A program made the position numbers and the translations under genes. DNA of 64,000 nucleotides from Proteiniclasticum sediminis. Its GTDB lineage: Bacteria > Bacillota > Clostridia > Clostridiales > Clostridiaceae. The notes beneath the pieces are model-generated. The model made no database searches. It had not been told where the DNA came from and saw only the letters and a program-made list of their open reading frames with translations. Where the stretch lies: the NCBI RefSeq assembly GCF_018128025.1, contig NZ_JAGSCS010000006.1:74501-138500 (forward strand), in the 5' to 3' direction. This document shows positions 24,410 through 32,900 of this stretch, piece after piece. The first letter of the stretch is position 1; every line of letters begins with the position of its first letter.

Positions 24410-26239
24410 CTATTCCACCGGCAGGTATTCCCGGATCTTATCGTGATAGAGCAGCGTCGTGCCCTTGTGGAATTTTCCCCGGATTTCCCCGTGGGGATCC
24501 AGGACCTGACAAAGGGTAGGAATCTCTCCGGGACTGCCCACATAGCCCACCCGGATGATCTTCCCCGCAATGAGGGTTCCGCCCTTCACCACGCTGTCCA
24601 GGGCGGTGAAGTGGATTTCCTGTCCCGCCTGAATGCGGGAGAGATAGCTGCCTTTCCCTGTGACCACCACATGGCCGCTGGAGGAAATGAGGGCATTCTG
24701 GGCGTACTTCACCTTGACCATGCAAGGTTCCAGGATCTCGTCCTTCCGAAGCCGCACCAGACCGCTGAGGAGGATATAGGTTTCGTTCAGTTCCTCGAAG
24801 CCTTCCTTCCGAAGAAGACGGATCTCAAAGAAAGCGTGTCGAATCTTCCGCTTCAGCTGCTCCAGCTCTTCCTTTTGCTCCTCGCTCAAGGAAAGAAGGG
24901 CCCTCTCCAGCTGGGCCAGATTCGCCTCCACCTTTTCCGCCGTTTCCTGGAGGACCTGAAGAAGATAGGGCACATCGGCCAGACCTTCGCTTTGGATCAC
25001 CTGAAAGAGCCCTTCCAAGTCCCGCTGCATGCTTTCCAGGTGAGGCAAAAGGCTCATGTAGAGCTGATTTTCGTTTCCCGCAAGCGTGCGCCCGCCGATG
25101 ATCTTGCCCTCCACCAGCACATTGCGGTCAGCGATGATCTCCGAATGGTACACCGACCCCAGCACCGTAATGTCTCCTGTGGACCGGATGACCATCTCAT
25201 CCTGGACATTGCCCTTGACCACCACATCCCCCTTGAAGTTGATGTTGGCGGTGTCCTTGTCCAGATCTCCCACCACGGTGAGGAGGGGAATCACACTGAT
25301 CCGTCCGGCTTTGAGACAGGGACGCCCGTCGATGAGCGCCACCACCTGATTCTCCAGAAGCTGTGCTCCATCTCCGGCAAAAAGCCCCTCATCCACCACC
25401 CGCTCCACCGGAATGGCTCTGCCCTTGACATCCATGCCGGGCTTGCCCATGACGGCACTGGCGCGTTTCACCGCCAGCACGGTCCCGGCCTTGATGACCG
25501 GTTCAATGCCATGCTGCACGGACTGGACAAAAAGCTCTCCAGCATAATCGATCTGGGCTTTTCGGCTCCTCACCGGCGCCTGGCCCAAGGCCACGGGAAC
25601 ACGGATGCTCTCCAAAGCCTCACAGGCCATCTTCACGGCATTGCGGTCCACTAGCTCCAAAAGCACCCCATGATTGCCCAGAAGCTCCATGCATTCGCTT
25701 TCCTTCACCAGCCGAGGCTCCACTTCCCGTTCCTTGGGTTCCAGGCGAAGGCGGGCTTGCCCGGGCTGATCCTCCAGCACAAAATGCCGGCCCTTTTCCC
25801 GCTGAATCTTGAGATAGGCCTGGGTCAGATCGTCGCTGTACTCCACCTTGACGCCGGTGAACGCCGGAAGATCCTCGAAAGTCACGGTCACCTCGTCCTC
25901 TTCCTTCAGCCGAACCATACCGCTGGCATTCTTTCCGTTCACCAGGACGCTCATCTGGGGATGGCTGAAGGTGAGGACCGGATCGGACCCCCGTCCCACG
26001 GGACCCTTTACCCGGATCTGCCCTTGAACCACGGCCACCGCGCCGTCCCGATCCTCGGAGATCGGCTTCACGGCGGCAGCTTTTCGCTGGATCTCGTACT
26101 TTCCGTTTTTCTTCCACAGCCCGAGGAGTTTCCCCTGCGGTTTTTCCAGCTCCACCAAATGAAGCTCGTCTTGTTTGCAGCCGAAATGGAGCATGGCCCG
26201 TGCCAGGGCCTCATCCCTGCTTGATGCTTCCAGGATCAT
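24410..26239 (-). CDS. FapA/DUF342 family protein with Jag-like N-terminus
   Basis: A 609-aa cytosolic protein. The first 50 residues resemble the Jag N-terminal module (EASSRDEALARAML). A DUF342/FapA core follows, with the repeated beta-helix pattern seen in VVKGNVQDEMVIRSTGDITVLGSV. A coiled coil (about 400-470) and a second beta-rich segment (CMVKVKYAQNALISSSGHVV) complete the protein. Vibrio FapA proteins help place and regulate flagella. A SigD promoter two genes away and the che operon next to it support a motility or polarity role, but no activity can be read directly. Confidence 0.8.
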   Translation of the reverse strand: MILEASSRDEALARAMLHFGCKQDELHLVELEKPQGKLLGLWKKNGKYEIQRKAAAVKPISEDRDGAVAVVQGQIRVKGPVGRGSDPVLTFSHPQMSVLVNGKNASGMVRLKEEDEVTVTFEDLPAFTGVKVEYSDDLTQAYLKIQREKGRHFVLEDQPGQARLRLEPKEREVEPRLVKESECMELLGNHGVLLELVDRNAVKMACEALESIRVPVALGQAPVRSRKAQIDYAGELFVQSVQHGIEPVIKAGTVLAVKRASAVMGKPGMDVKGRAIPVERVVDEGLFAGDGAQLLENQVVALIDGRPCLKAGRISVIPLLTVVGDLDKDTANINFKGDVVVKGNVQDEMVIRSTGDITVLGSVYHSEIIADRNVLVEGKIIGGRTLAGNENQLYMSLLPHLESMQRDLEGLFQVIQSEGLADVPYLLQVLQETAEKVEANLAQLERALLSLSEEQKEELEQLKRKIRHAFFEIRLLRKEGFEELNETYILLSGLVRLRKDEILEPCMVKVKYAQNALISSSGHVVVTGKGSYLSRIQAGQEIHFTALDSVVKGGTLIAGKIIRVGYVGSPGEIPTLCQVLDPHGEIRGKFHKGTTLLYHDKIREYLPVE

Positions 26240-26264
26240 CCTTCTTCCCTCCCCTTTTTTATAC

Positions 26265-26669
26265 TCAGACCCCCGGCCGCTCTGCAGCGTATAGAGTGTC
26301 TTTGGTTAAAATATGATGCTCAATCCAAGCCACCACCATTTCCAGAATGGCCAGAATATGCCCTTCCTGATCGTCGTCCATGGCCTCGAAATCTACGGAG
26401 TAGATCTTCTTCACGAACTCCGCATGCATGACCTTGTGGCTGAAGAGCTTACGGTAGCCGATCTCCTCCATGTAGTTCTCTTCTGTCTCAAAGTGAAACA
26501 CGGTGTAGTCCTGAAGTTCGTGGATAATGGCCGTCATCATGTCAAACTTGTCCTCCAGAAACTCGTTCTTCAAGAGGCTATATGCGCGGGCCGCAATCTC
26601 AAAGAGCTTCTCATGCTGCTCATCGATGAGCGGAATCCCCACTTCGTACTCTTTTTTCCAGTAAATCAT
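26265..26669 (-). CDS. Bacteriohemerythrin
   Basis: A 134-aa four-helix oxygen-binding di-iron protein. The ligand pattern is seen in VGIPLIDEQHEKLFE, HELQDYTVFHFETEENYM, SHKVMHAEF and WIEHHILTKD. This covers the usual His and carboxylate ligands, so it should bind iron and oxygen. In anaerobes such proteins serve oxygen sensing or delivery. It is controlled by a SigD promoter and lies between a chemoreceptor and FapA, suggesting a link with aerotactic behaviour. Confidence 0.93.
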   Translation of the reverse strand: MIYWKKEYEVGIPLIDEQHEKLFEIAARAYSLLKNEFLEDKFDMMTAIIHELQDYTVFHFETEENYMEEIGYRKLFSHKVMHAEFVKKIYSVDFEAMDDDQEGHILAILEMVVAWIEHHILTKDTLYAAERPGV

Positions 26670-26699
26670 GTCTTGTCCTCCTTGACTGTTGTCTATTCC

Positions 26700-26725
26700 C
26701 TATCGGTCACTTTGGCGAAATCTTA
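26700..26725 (-). promoter_or_regulatory. SigD promoter of the bacteriohemerythrin gene
   Basis: On the minus strand TAAG (26722-26725), a 15-bp spacer and CCGATAG (26700-26706). The hemerythrin start is about 31 nt downstream of the -10. FapA, 25 nt after the hemerythrin gene, is likely co-transcribed. Confidence 0.82.
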
Positions 26726-26754
26726 AGGGGATCAAAGTATATTTCCGCAAGAAG

Positions 26755-26796
26755 ACGAAAAACGGACGGGATTTCTCCTTGGAAAAATCCCATCCG
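26755..26796 (-). terminator. Terminator after the chemoreceptor gene
   Basis: CGGACGGGATTT (26763-26774) pairs with AAATCCCATCCG (26785-26796) with one G-T pair. On the minus strand TTTTTCG follows. Confidence 0.82.
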
Positions 26797-26801
26797 GTGC
26801 C

Positions 26802-28790
26802 TTACATCATTTTGAATCCGCCCAGAATCCGGCGAAGATCCTCCGCCAGCTGGGTGAGACTTTCGCTGGCTGCAGCCATCTCTTCCATGGCCGCCGACTG
26901 TTCGGTCATGGAGGCGGAAACTTCCTCCGTGGCGGCGGAGTTCTCCTCGGCGATGGCGGTGAGATTTTCCAGGGTGCCCAGGATTCCTTCCCGCATGGCC
27001 ATCATGGCCTCCCCGGAACTGTTAAGGCGCACAGCCGCCTCCGTAGTCCCCACCATGGCGTGCTGAATGGCTTCATACTGCGCCTGGCCGTCTTCCACGC
27101 CCTTGGCCTGCTCCAGGGCAATGTCCCGGACGGCCTTCATGGATTTCACCGCATTGCCGGCATTTTTCTTCAGCTCTTCCACCGCCTTGTCGATGGCGGC
27201 GGTGGAACGGGAAGACTGCTCGGCCAGTTTCTTGATTTCCTCTGCCACCACGGCAAATCCCCGTCCGGCATCACCGGCCCGGGCAGCTTCAATGGCGGCA
27301 TTAAGGGCAAGAAGATTCGTCTGCTGGGCAATGCTGGCGATGAGGGTGCTGGCTTCGCTGATACCGTGGGCACTGGCATTGGTGAGGCCGATGACCCCGC
27401 TGATCTCTTCCACGGAAGCCTTGACCTCCTGGGTGATGGCCATGAGCTTCTCCATATCCTCCACGCCCAGCTGAACGATGGACTCCACTTCCCGGGCGGA
27501 GCTTTGGATCTCCTCCACATGCAGCTGATTTTCGGCAATCTTTTCTCCCAGATCCGCCGCCTTCACCGCGCCCTCTTCGGTGCTGCGGGCCTGATCGGAG
27601 GCACCCTTGGCGATTTCCTCCACGGTGGCGGACACTTCCTTCACCGAAGCTCCCGTGCGCCGGGTATTCTCCTGAAGCTCTTCTGCGGCTGCAGCCACAT
27701 GGAGGGAAGAGGCATCCACCTGGACCAGGATATCGCGGAAACTGTGAATGATGGACTGCAGGGCCCGGGCGATGTCCCCCGTTTCATCCCTGGCCGTGAG
27801 GCTCTTTTCCGAAAGATCCTCCCGAAGATCCAGCTGGGCCAGGTTCTCCGCCATGCTCACCACGGGAACTAGGGGCTTGACGATGCTGTTGCCGATGAGG
27901 AGAGTGAGAAGGATCCCCATAAGGATGGCCCCTCCGGACACCAGCAGAATGTTTTTCTGCAGCACGGGGAGATTTCCCAGGACTTCCGCTTTTTCGGCCG
28001 TGACCACCAGGGTCCAGGACGTATTTTGGATGGGTGTGTACGCCGCCAGATGGGTCACCCCGTCCAGTTCATACTCCGTCATGCCGTTACGGGAGGTGAG
28101 CACTTCCCGGACGAGATTTCCCGCTGAAAGGAGGGTCGGATCCGTTTCGGACTGCGTCATGGGATTATACCCCGCTGCCACTTTTTCGGCATCGGGATGG
28201 GCGATGACATTGCCATAAGCATCAATGATAAAGGCATAGCCCCGCTCCCCATAGCGAATTTCTCCGGCAAGATTGTTGAACTCCTTGCCGTCCATGCGCC
28301 CAACCAGGGCACCCACCACCTTTCCTTCCGAGGCAATGGGAGTGGAGATGACCAAGAGGGTGTCTTTGATGGCAGAGTTCACGGTGAAGTTCAGGGCATT
28401 TCGGCTTCCCCGAAGGGCCAGAAGAGCAGGGTCCCCCTGATCCAGCCGGGTGCTTTCCCCGCTGCTGTAGTGAACCTCCCCATCGGGCGTTAGAACCCCG
28501 ATGACACGATACCCCAGTTTCCGGGTCTGATCGTTGAGGAAGGGATAGATTTTGTCCAGGCTCATGGTCTGGATGTCATCCACCTCGGCCAATACCTCCA
28601 AGGACTGACGGTCTACCTGAATCCCGCTGGCCACATGACCTGCACCGTTGACGGCCAGGTCGCGGAGGCTCTCCTTGGCCCCCTGTTCCAGGAGACGGCT
28701 GGCGGTGAGCATGGATACCAGACCCAACGCCAGGGCCAGAATCACCACCAGGGTGGTGAAGCTGAGGGTTAACTTGCTGCGAATCTTCAT
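26802..28790 (-). CDS. Methyl-accepting chemotaxis protein with Cache sensor
   Basis: A 662-aa membrane receptor. An N-terminal helix (about 7-29) and a second one (about 280-302) bracket a periplasmic double Cache domain (segments [17 protein letters not shown] and [20 protein letters not shown]). A HAMP domain and a long cytoplasmic coiled coil follow. The signalling tip contains [23 protein letters not shown], identical in type to the MCP hairpin. Cache domains of this kind often bind amino acids or organic acids; the ligand is unknown. Confidence 0.96.
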   Translation of the reverse strand: MKIRSKLTLSFTTLVVILALALGLVSMLTASRLLEQGAKESLRDLAVNGAGHVASGIQVDRQSLEVLAEVDDIQTMSLDKIYPFLNDQTRKLGYRVIGVLTPDGEVHYSSGESTRLDQGDPALLALRGSRNALNFTVNSAIKDTLLVISTPIASEGKVVGALVGRMDGKEFNNLAGEIRYGERGYAFIIDAYGNVIAHPDAEKVAAGYNPMTQSETDPTLLSAGNLVREVLTSRNGMTEYELDGVTHLAAYTPIQNTSWTLVVTAEKAEVLGNLPVLQKNILLVSGGAILMGILLTLLIGNSIVKPLVPVVSMAENLAQLDLREDLSEKSLTARDETGDIARALQSIIHSFRDILVQVDASSLHVAAAAEELQENTRRTGASVKEVSATVEEIAKGASDQARSTEEGAVKAADLGEKIAENQLHVEEIQSSAREVESIVQLGVEDMEKLMAITQEVKASVEEISGVIGLTNASAHGISEASTLIASIAQQTNLLALNAAIEAARAGDAGRGFAVVAEEIKKLAEQSSRSTAAIDKAVEELKKNAGNAVKSMKAVRDIALEQAKGVEDGQAQYEAIQHAMVGTTEAAVRLNSSGEAMMAMREGILGTLENLTAIAEENSAATEEVSASMTEQSAAMEEMAAASESLTQLAEDLRRILGGFKMM

Positions 28791-28872
28791 GTTGCATACT
28801 CCCCAATTGATGTGCTGACCTCAAAAAACGAACATTACCCTTCCAGAAGCCGCACGTATTCTATCCTTCCTT

Positions 28873-28898
28873 CTATCGGTTGATTCTGTCTGAAATTA
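28873..28898 (-). promoter_or_regulatory. SigD promoter of the chemoreceptor gene
   Basis: On the minus strand TAAT (28895-28898), a 15-bp spacer and CCGATAG (28873-28879). The leader is about 75 nt, ending in GGGGAG before ATG 28790. Confidence 0.83.
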
Positions 28899-28962
28899 AC
28901 CGAAAAATAACAATAATTTTTCAAGCACACATGTTCCGTTACTCACATCATTCACAAAGTCC

Positions 28963-29149
28963 TGGGGATAACTTGTGGAATAACTGTGCAGTTCCTCGGG
29001 AAAACTCACCAAAACGAAAAAATCCCCCGTTTTCCTCCCGACTCTCCAAAAAGTTATCCTACTTATCCACAGATTTGTCCACAGTTCTTTGGATTTCATG
29101 TGAGTATCCTGTGCAATACCCCCAATCCAACGCCATTTTCTGTGGATAA
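28963..29149. other. Cluster of DnaA-box-like sequences
   Basis: Two perfect DnaA boxes, TTATCCACA on the plus strand (29063-29071) and its complement TGTGGATAA (29141-29149), lie within 190 bp of intergenic DNA. Two near matches accompany them: TTGTCCACA (29075-29083) and TGGGGATAA (28963-28971). No dnaA, dnaN or other replication gene is visible nearby, so a secondary DnaA-binding locus is as likely as an origin. The rest of 28899-29193 shows no gene. Confidence 0.45.
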
Positions 29150-29193
29150 TGTTCTCCCCAGCCCAATCTTTAGTGCAATTCACAAAGTAGGGC

Positions 29194-29241
29194 AAAAAAA
29201 CCCCCAGTCGGAGTTTTCCATGGGAAAACCCAGACCGGGGG
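29194..29241 (-). terminator. Terminator of the rnf operon
   Basis: On the minus strand CCCCCGGTC pairs with GACTGGGGG with one G-T pair. The arms also bring together GTTTTCC and GGAAAAC, and TTTTTTT follows. It starts 14 nt after the rnfA stop, so the operon ends with rnfA. Confidence 0.9.
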
Positions 29242-29254
29242 TCATCATCAGAGC

Positions 29255-29830
29255 TTAGAAAATGCCGTTGAGTCCGGAAAGCGCCATGAGCGCCAGGGCG
29301 GCATAAACGAGAAGAATAGGCAGTCCTTTAAAGGCTTTGGGGGTATCGGATACCGCCAGTCTTTCCTTCACCGCACCATAGAGGACAAAGGCGAAGAGGA
29401 GACCCAAAGGAGCACCAATGGAGGTGGCCAGCACCGTGGGAAGATCCAGTTCATTTTGCGCGTTGGTCAGAAGGAGGTACAGAATGGCCGAATTGATGGA
29501 GAGGATCGGCAGCGCATTCTTCAGCGCCGCATAGTGCTCCGGCTTCTTTCCCTTCAGGTAGGCCATGACCGCTGCCGCAGAAGCCACCATGAGGACCACA
29601 TTCACCAGGGTGTTGAGGACGGTGAGGCCCGCAGGCAGAAGAACAAAGGTGTGAATTCCGTAGGATGCCAGGCTGGACACCAGCATGACAAAGGCGGCGC
29701 TGAGGCCCAGGGTCAGGGTTTCTGACTCATCCTGTCCCGGACGGGTCAGCTGGCTGAGGCCCACAAACTTTTTCAGAGCCAGATTGTTGATGATCAGCGT
29801 TCCAAAGAGTATTTCCAGGATATTTTCCAT
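29255..29830 (-). CDS. rnfA: Rnf electron transport complex subunit RnfA
   Basis: A 191-aa membrane protein with about six helices. The start segment FGTLIINNLALKKFVGL holds an NN-(L)-(A)-L motif typical of RnfA/NqrE. A pair of half-membrane helices carries the conserved Cys-cluster region in many members; here I see no Cys in the visible sequence at the usual first position (NNLAL in place of NNIVL). Start 29830 has GGGAGG upstream. It is the last gene of the operon; rnfB would be expected next but is absent. Confidence 0.93.
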   Translation of the reverse strand: MENILEILFGTLIINNLALKKFVGLSQLTRPGQDESETLTLGLSAAFVMLVSSLASYGIHTFVLLPAGLTVLNTLVNVVLMVASAAAVMAYLKGKKPEHYAALKNALPILSINSAILYLLLTNAQNELDLPTVLATSIGAPLGLLFAFVLYGAVKERLAVSDTPKAFKGLPILLVYAALALMALSGLNGIF

Positions 29831-29831
29831 C

Positions 29832-30452
29832 TTACTTTCCTCCCTTTCTGCTGCCGAGGAACGCAAAGAGCGCACCAACTACAGCTACGGTGAGCAGGGC
29901 CCCTTCCGGTTTATCGAAGAGCGCCAGGACATAGGCGGAAGGAATGAGGGTAAATCCGGTGAGTTCATTTCCATTCAGGGGATTCACCAGCTGAATCCCG
30001 CCTGTGGCGAGAAGTTCCCGGAAGAAACCCACGACCAGCAGGGCCACCAGATAGTAAATCCCGGCCATAAATCCTTCCTGAAGGCTCTCCCCCTGGCTGG
30101 TTTCGTCATCAAAGAGTCCAGCAGAGAAGAACAGCAGGGAGTTGGCAGCCAGAAGGGGGAGGAAAATTCCCACATTCTGGGCCAGGGCTGGCGCAAAGGC
30201 CAGAACCAGAAGTTCGGTGAGCTTCGTGAGCATGGCGATGATCACCACATCCACAGCCCAGGTGTACTCCTGTGCCACGACTTTGTTCACCATTCCGCAC
30301 AAAATGGCGGTGAGGAAGAAGAGCACCAGGGTGATGACCCCCATGGCAGCGGCATTGGTCAAGGTTGTGGTCACCGCCAGGGCGGTGGTGAGTCCTAAAG
30401 CCAGACTCAGTAGCGGATTATGGGCAAAGAGCCCGATTTTCTTTTTTTCCAT
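29832..30452 (-). CDS. rnfE: Rnf electron transport complex subunit RnfE
   Basis: A 206-aa six-helix membrane protein related to RnfA in inverted topology. It contains FAHNPLLSLALGLTTALAV near the N-terminus and AQEYTWAVDVVIIAMLTKL. RnfA and RnfE form the membrane pair that transfers electrons across the membrane. Start 30452 has AGGAGG nine bases upstream; ATG 30461 abuts that ribosome site. It ends 1 nt before the rnfA start. Confidence 0.93.
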   Translation of the reverse strand: MEKKKIGLFAHNPLLSLALGLTTALAVTTTLTNAAAMGVITLVLFFLTAILCGMVNKVVAQEYTWAVDVVIIAMLTKLTELLVLAFAPALAQNVGIFLPLLAANSLLFFSAGLFDDETSQGESLQEGFMAGIYYLVALLVVGFFRELLATGGIQLVNPLNGNELTGFTLIPSAYVLALFDKPEGALLTVAVVGALFAFLGSRKGGK

Positions 30453-30466
30453 CCTAATCATCCCTC

Positions 30467-31414
30467 CTACTTGCTGGCCTGGATGGCTGCCAGAACGGCA
30501 TTGACCACCGAGGTGCTGCTGACGGTTGCGGAACTGATGACATCCACAGAGACGGACTCATCGGCATAGGAAAGATCCTTAAACTGCGCCAGGAAGTCCT
30601 CATGGGAGATCTTCGTGCCCAGGTTCAGGGTGTCGTTGGCTTCCGTGACTTCCACGCTGACGATGGTCTGGGCGGCCTTATCCACCGTGACCACGAGGAC
30701 GTTAGGCTTGGCGCCCTCATAGCCGCCTTCCAGCACGGCATAACCCGGCACCGTGATGGTGTAGGTGATCACATCGCCATTTTCTTCTTTTCCGGTGATG
30801 GTGGCCACCTTGGAGGGGGACACTTCACGGAATATTTTGATGGAATCGCCAAAGTTCAGCGGCGGCTCCACGGGGGTGGCCGGTTCCTTCGGGCCATCAT
30901 CCGTAATGTTCTTCATGGTGTTAAAGTGCAGCTTCACGGCATCCAGCCCCTTCACCACGGCGCTGGAGCTGAAGGTGGCCCCGGAAATGACGGCGAAGCT
31001 GTCCGTGGAGGTTTTCCCCACGATGCTGGAGATGAAGGGCTCTTCCATGACTTTTGAGCCGATATTGGGGGTATCATTGAAGCTCGTCACTTCATACCCG
31101 GTGATTTTTCCTTCATTGTCCAAGGCCACGGCAAACCCGATGGGGGCAGCATAACCCTGATTTTCCAGGATATAGGCATATCCGGCGTCCTTGGCCTCAT
31201 AGACCTTCTGGATGATTCCGGATTCGTCGGTGAACTCCACGGGGGTGAACTCCGTTACCCCGGCAAAGAGCTTCTCCAGGACCGCCTGATCCTCGGAAGC
31301 GCCAGCACCATTGATGATGGGCCTAAGAAGTCCATCGGCCAGGACGAGAATCCCGCCGGCCAGGAGGACGGTGATGAGCATCATGCCGATGCCCCGAAAT
31401 CCATTCTTTTTCAT
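30467..31414 (-). CDS. rnfG: Rnf subunit RnfG with two FMN-binding domains
   Basis: A 315-aa protein with one N-terminal membrane helix (about 8-27) and an extracytoplasmic part. Two FMN_bind modules follow one another: the first with SGATFSS (Thr147, the probable covalent FMN site), the second with SSATVSS (Thr297). A normal RnfG has one. Module 2 closely resembles the extra C-terminal module of the neighbouring RnfD (AND-x4-LGT and ATVSSTSV shared), so domain duplication is likely. The start is ATG 31414 behind AGGGGGG. Confidence 0.93.
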   Translation of the reverse strand: MKKNGFRGIGMMLITVLLAGGILVLADGLLRPIINGAGASEDQAVLEKLFAGVTEFTPVEFTDESGIIQKVYEAKDAGYAYILENQGYAAPIGFAVALDNEGKITGYEVTSFNDTPNIGSKVMEEPFISSIVGKTSTDSFAVISGATFSSSAVVKGLDAVKLHFNTMKNITDDGPKEPATPVEPPLNFGDSIKIFREVSPSKVATITGKEENGDVITYTITVPGYAVLEGGYEGAKPNVLVVTVDKAAQTIVSVEVTEANDTLNLGTKISHEDFLAQFKDLSYADESVSVDVISSATVSSTSVVNAVLAAIQASK

Positions 31415-31427
31415 ATCCGTTTCCCCC

Positions 31428-32891
31428 CTACTTTCCAATTTCTTCGATGGCGATGCGCACAGCCTTCGCCACGGATGTGGAGGATACCGTGGCGCCGCTG
31501 ATGGCGTCAATGGAGGCCTCCTTGTCGTCAAAGGTGATGCCCTTGAACTGCTCCAGGAAGCTTTCTTCCTCAATGCGGGTACCCAGTTCCGGCGTATCGT
31601 TGGCCTGAACCACGGTGACGCTGTCCACCGTCTTGGTGGCTTTATTCAGGGTAACCTTAAGAATATTGGCGTCGCCTCCCTCCAAGGCATGATAGCCCGG
31701 TGCGGAAATCTTGTAGGTGACCAGGTCTCCCTCCTCCACGGTTTCCAGAATTTCCGGAAGATTTGCCGTGCTGTCGGAGAAGATCTTGATGCCGCCGTCT
31801 TCGCTGGGGAACTCCACCGCTTTGGGCTCTAGCTCGCTTCCGGCAAAGAAGGTCACCGCAAGGCCCAGGACGAAGGTGGCCACAATGGCCAGGGTGTATT
31901 TCTTCACGGAGTAGATGGACCATCCGTCCGTGAGCTTATCGATGAGCGGGGACACCATGTTCATGATGAGCAGCGCATAAACAACGCCGCCGGGCAGATT
32001 GGACTGCAGCCGGATGAGCACAGTGAACATGGCAAAGCCAATGGAGAAAATGATTCGTCCGCTGATGGTGGTGGGATTGGTCACGGGATCCGTGGCCATG
32101 AAGACCGCACCAAACATGAGGCCGCCGGAGAGGATATGGAACATGGGATACCAAAGGCCAATGCCATTGACCAGGGCAATGACGGTGGTGAAGAGGAACA
32201 CGGAGCCCACATAGACCACGGGAACCTTCCAGTCCAGCACCTTGCGATAGGCCAGGTAAAGACCCACAAGAAGAATGACCAGGGCACTGGTTTCCCCAAT
32301 GGCTCCCGGGTACCAGCCCACGAAGAGGTTCGTCAGTCCGCCGAACTGCTCCAGGAACTTCTCCGTCACGGCAGCGTCCTTGATCATCCATCCGGCATTC
32401 TTCATGGCGGAGATGGGGGTGGCGCTGGTGGTAATGTCGGCCGTGGTGGAACCCACCAGGGTGGCAAAAATCACCATACGGCCCACACCGGCGGGATTGA
32501 AGATATTATGGCCGAATCCCCCGAAGACCAGCTTCCCAAAGAAGATGGCGAAGAAGGAGGCGACGCCGATGGCAAAGAAGCTCGTGCCGATGGGCACGGT
32601 GAGGGTTAAAATAATGGCGGTGACCAGGGTGAAGGAGTTCTTCAGGTGGCTGCCCAGGGCCTTTTTCGTGGCCAGCGCATAGAGAACTTCTGTGACCAGG
32701 GCGACACCGATGGAGGTGCCCATGAGGCCCAGTCCATGAAGAACGTAGTTAAATCCGTATTCCTGATTGTAGAAAACCATGGCGAAGACAAAGACGGCAA
32801 GAAGTCCCACCGTGAGCTCCATCATGATGCCGTGGGTGCTGTGGTCCTTGTCCCGGTTGTTCGGAGACACTTTTACAAAAAATTTCATCAT
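31428..32891 (-). CDS. rnfD: Rnf subunit RnfD fused to a C-terminal FMN-binding domain
   Basis: A 487-aa protein; RnfD is normally about 320 aa. Residues 1-360 are a typical multi-helix RnfD, with the flavinylation-type sequence TSATPI (Thr158). The remaining 120 residues form an FMN_bind module with ISGATVSSTSV (Thr468). The reading frame is continuous and the last helix (ending FVLGLAVTFFAGS) is followed directly by the module, so this is a real fusion and not a read-through. The extra flavin should lie outside the membrane. It ends 13 nt before rnfG. Confidence 0.93.
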   Translation of the reverse strand: MMKFFVKVSPNNRDKDHSTHGIMMELTVGLLAVFVFAMVFYNQEYGFNYVLHGLGLMGTSIGVALVTEVLYALATKKALGSHLKNSFTLVTAIILTLTVPIGTSFFAIGVASFFAIFFGKLVFGGFGHNIFNPAGVGRMVIFATLVGSTTADITTSATPISAMKNAGWMIKDAAVTEKFLEQFGGLTNLFVGWYPGAIGETSALVILLVGLYLAYRKVLDWKVPVVYVGSVFLFTTVIALVNGIGLWYPMFHILSGGLMFGAVFMATDPVTNPTTISGRIIFSIGFAMFTVLIRLQSNLPGGVVYALLIMNMVSPLIDKLTDGWSIYSVKKYTLAIVATFVLGLAVTFFAGSELEPKAVEFPSEDGGIKIFSDSTANLPEILETVEEGDLVTYKISAPGYHALEGGDANILKVTLNKATKTVDSVTVVQANDTPELGTRIEEESFLEQFKGITFDDKEASIDAISGATVSSTSVAKAVRIAIEEIGK

Positions 32892-32900
32892 CCGTCCCTC

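Noticed and set aside
24443-25654. A 403-codon plus-strand frame opposite the FapA gene
   Set aside because: It is antisense to a well-supported DUF342 gene, and its predicted protein is His/Leu-rich low-complexity sequence of the kind seen in other antisense shadows here.
28963-29149. Chromosomal replication origin
   Set aside because: DnaA-box-like sites are present, but there is no dnaA, dnaN, rpmH or gyrase gene nearby and no clear unwinding element, so only a DnaA-binding cluster is reported.
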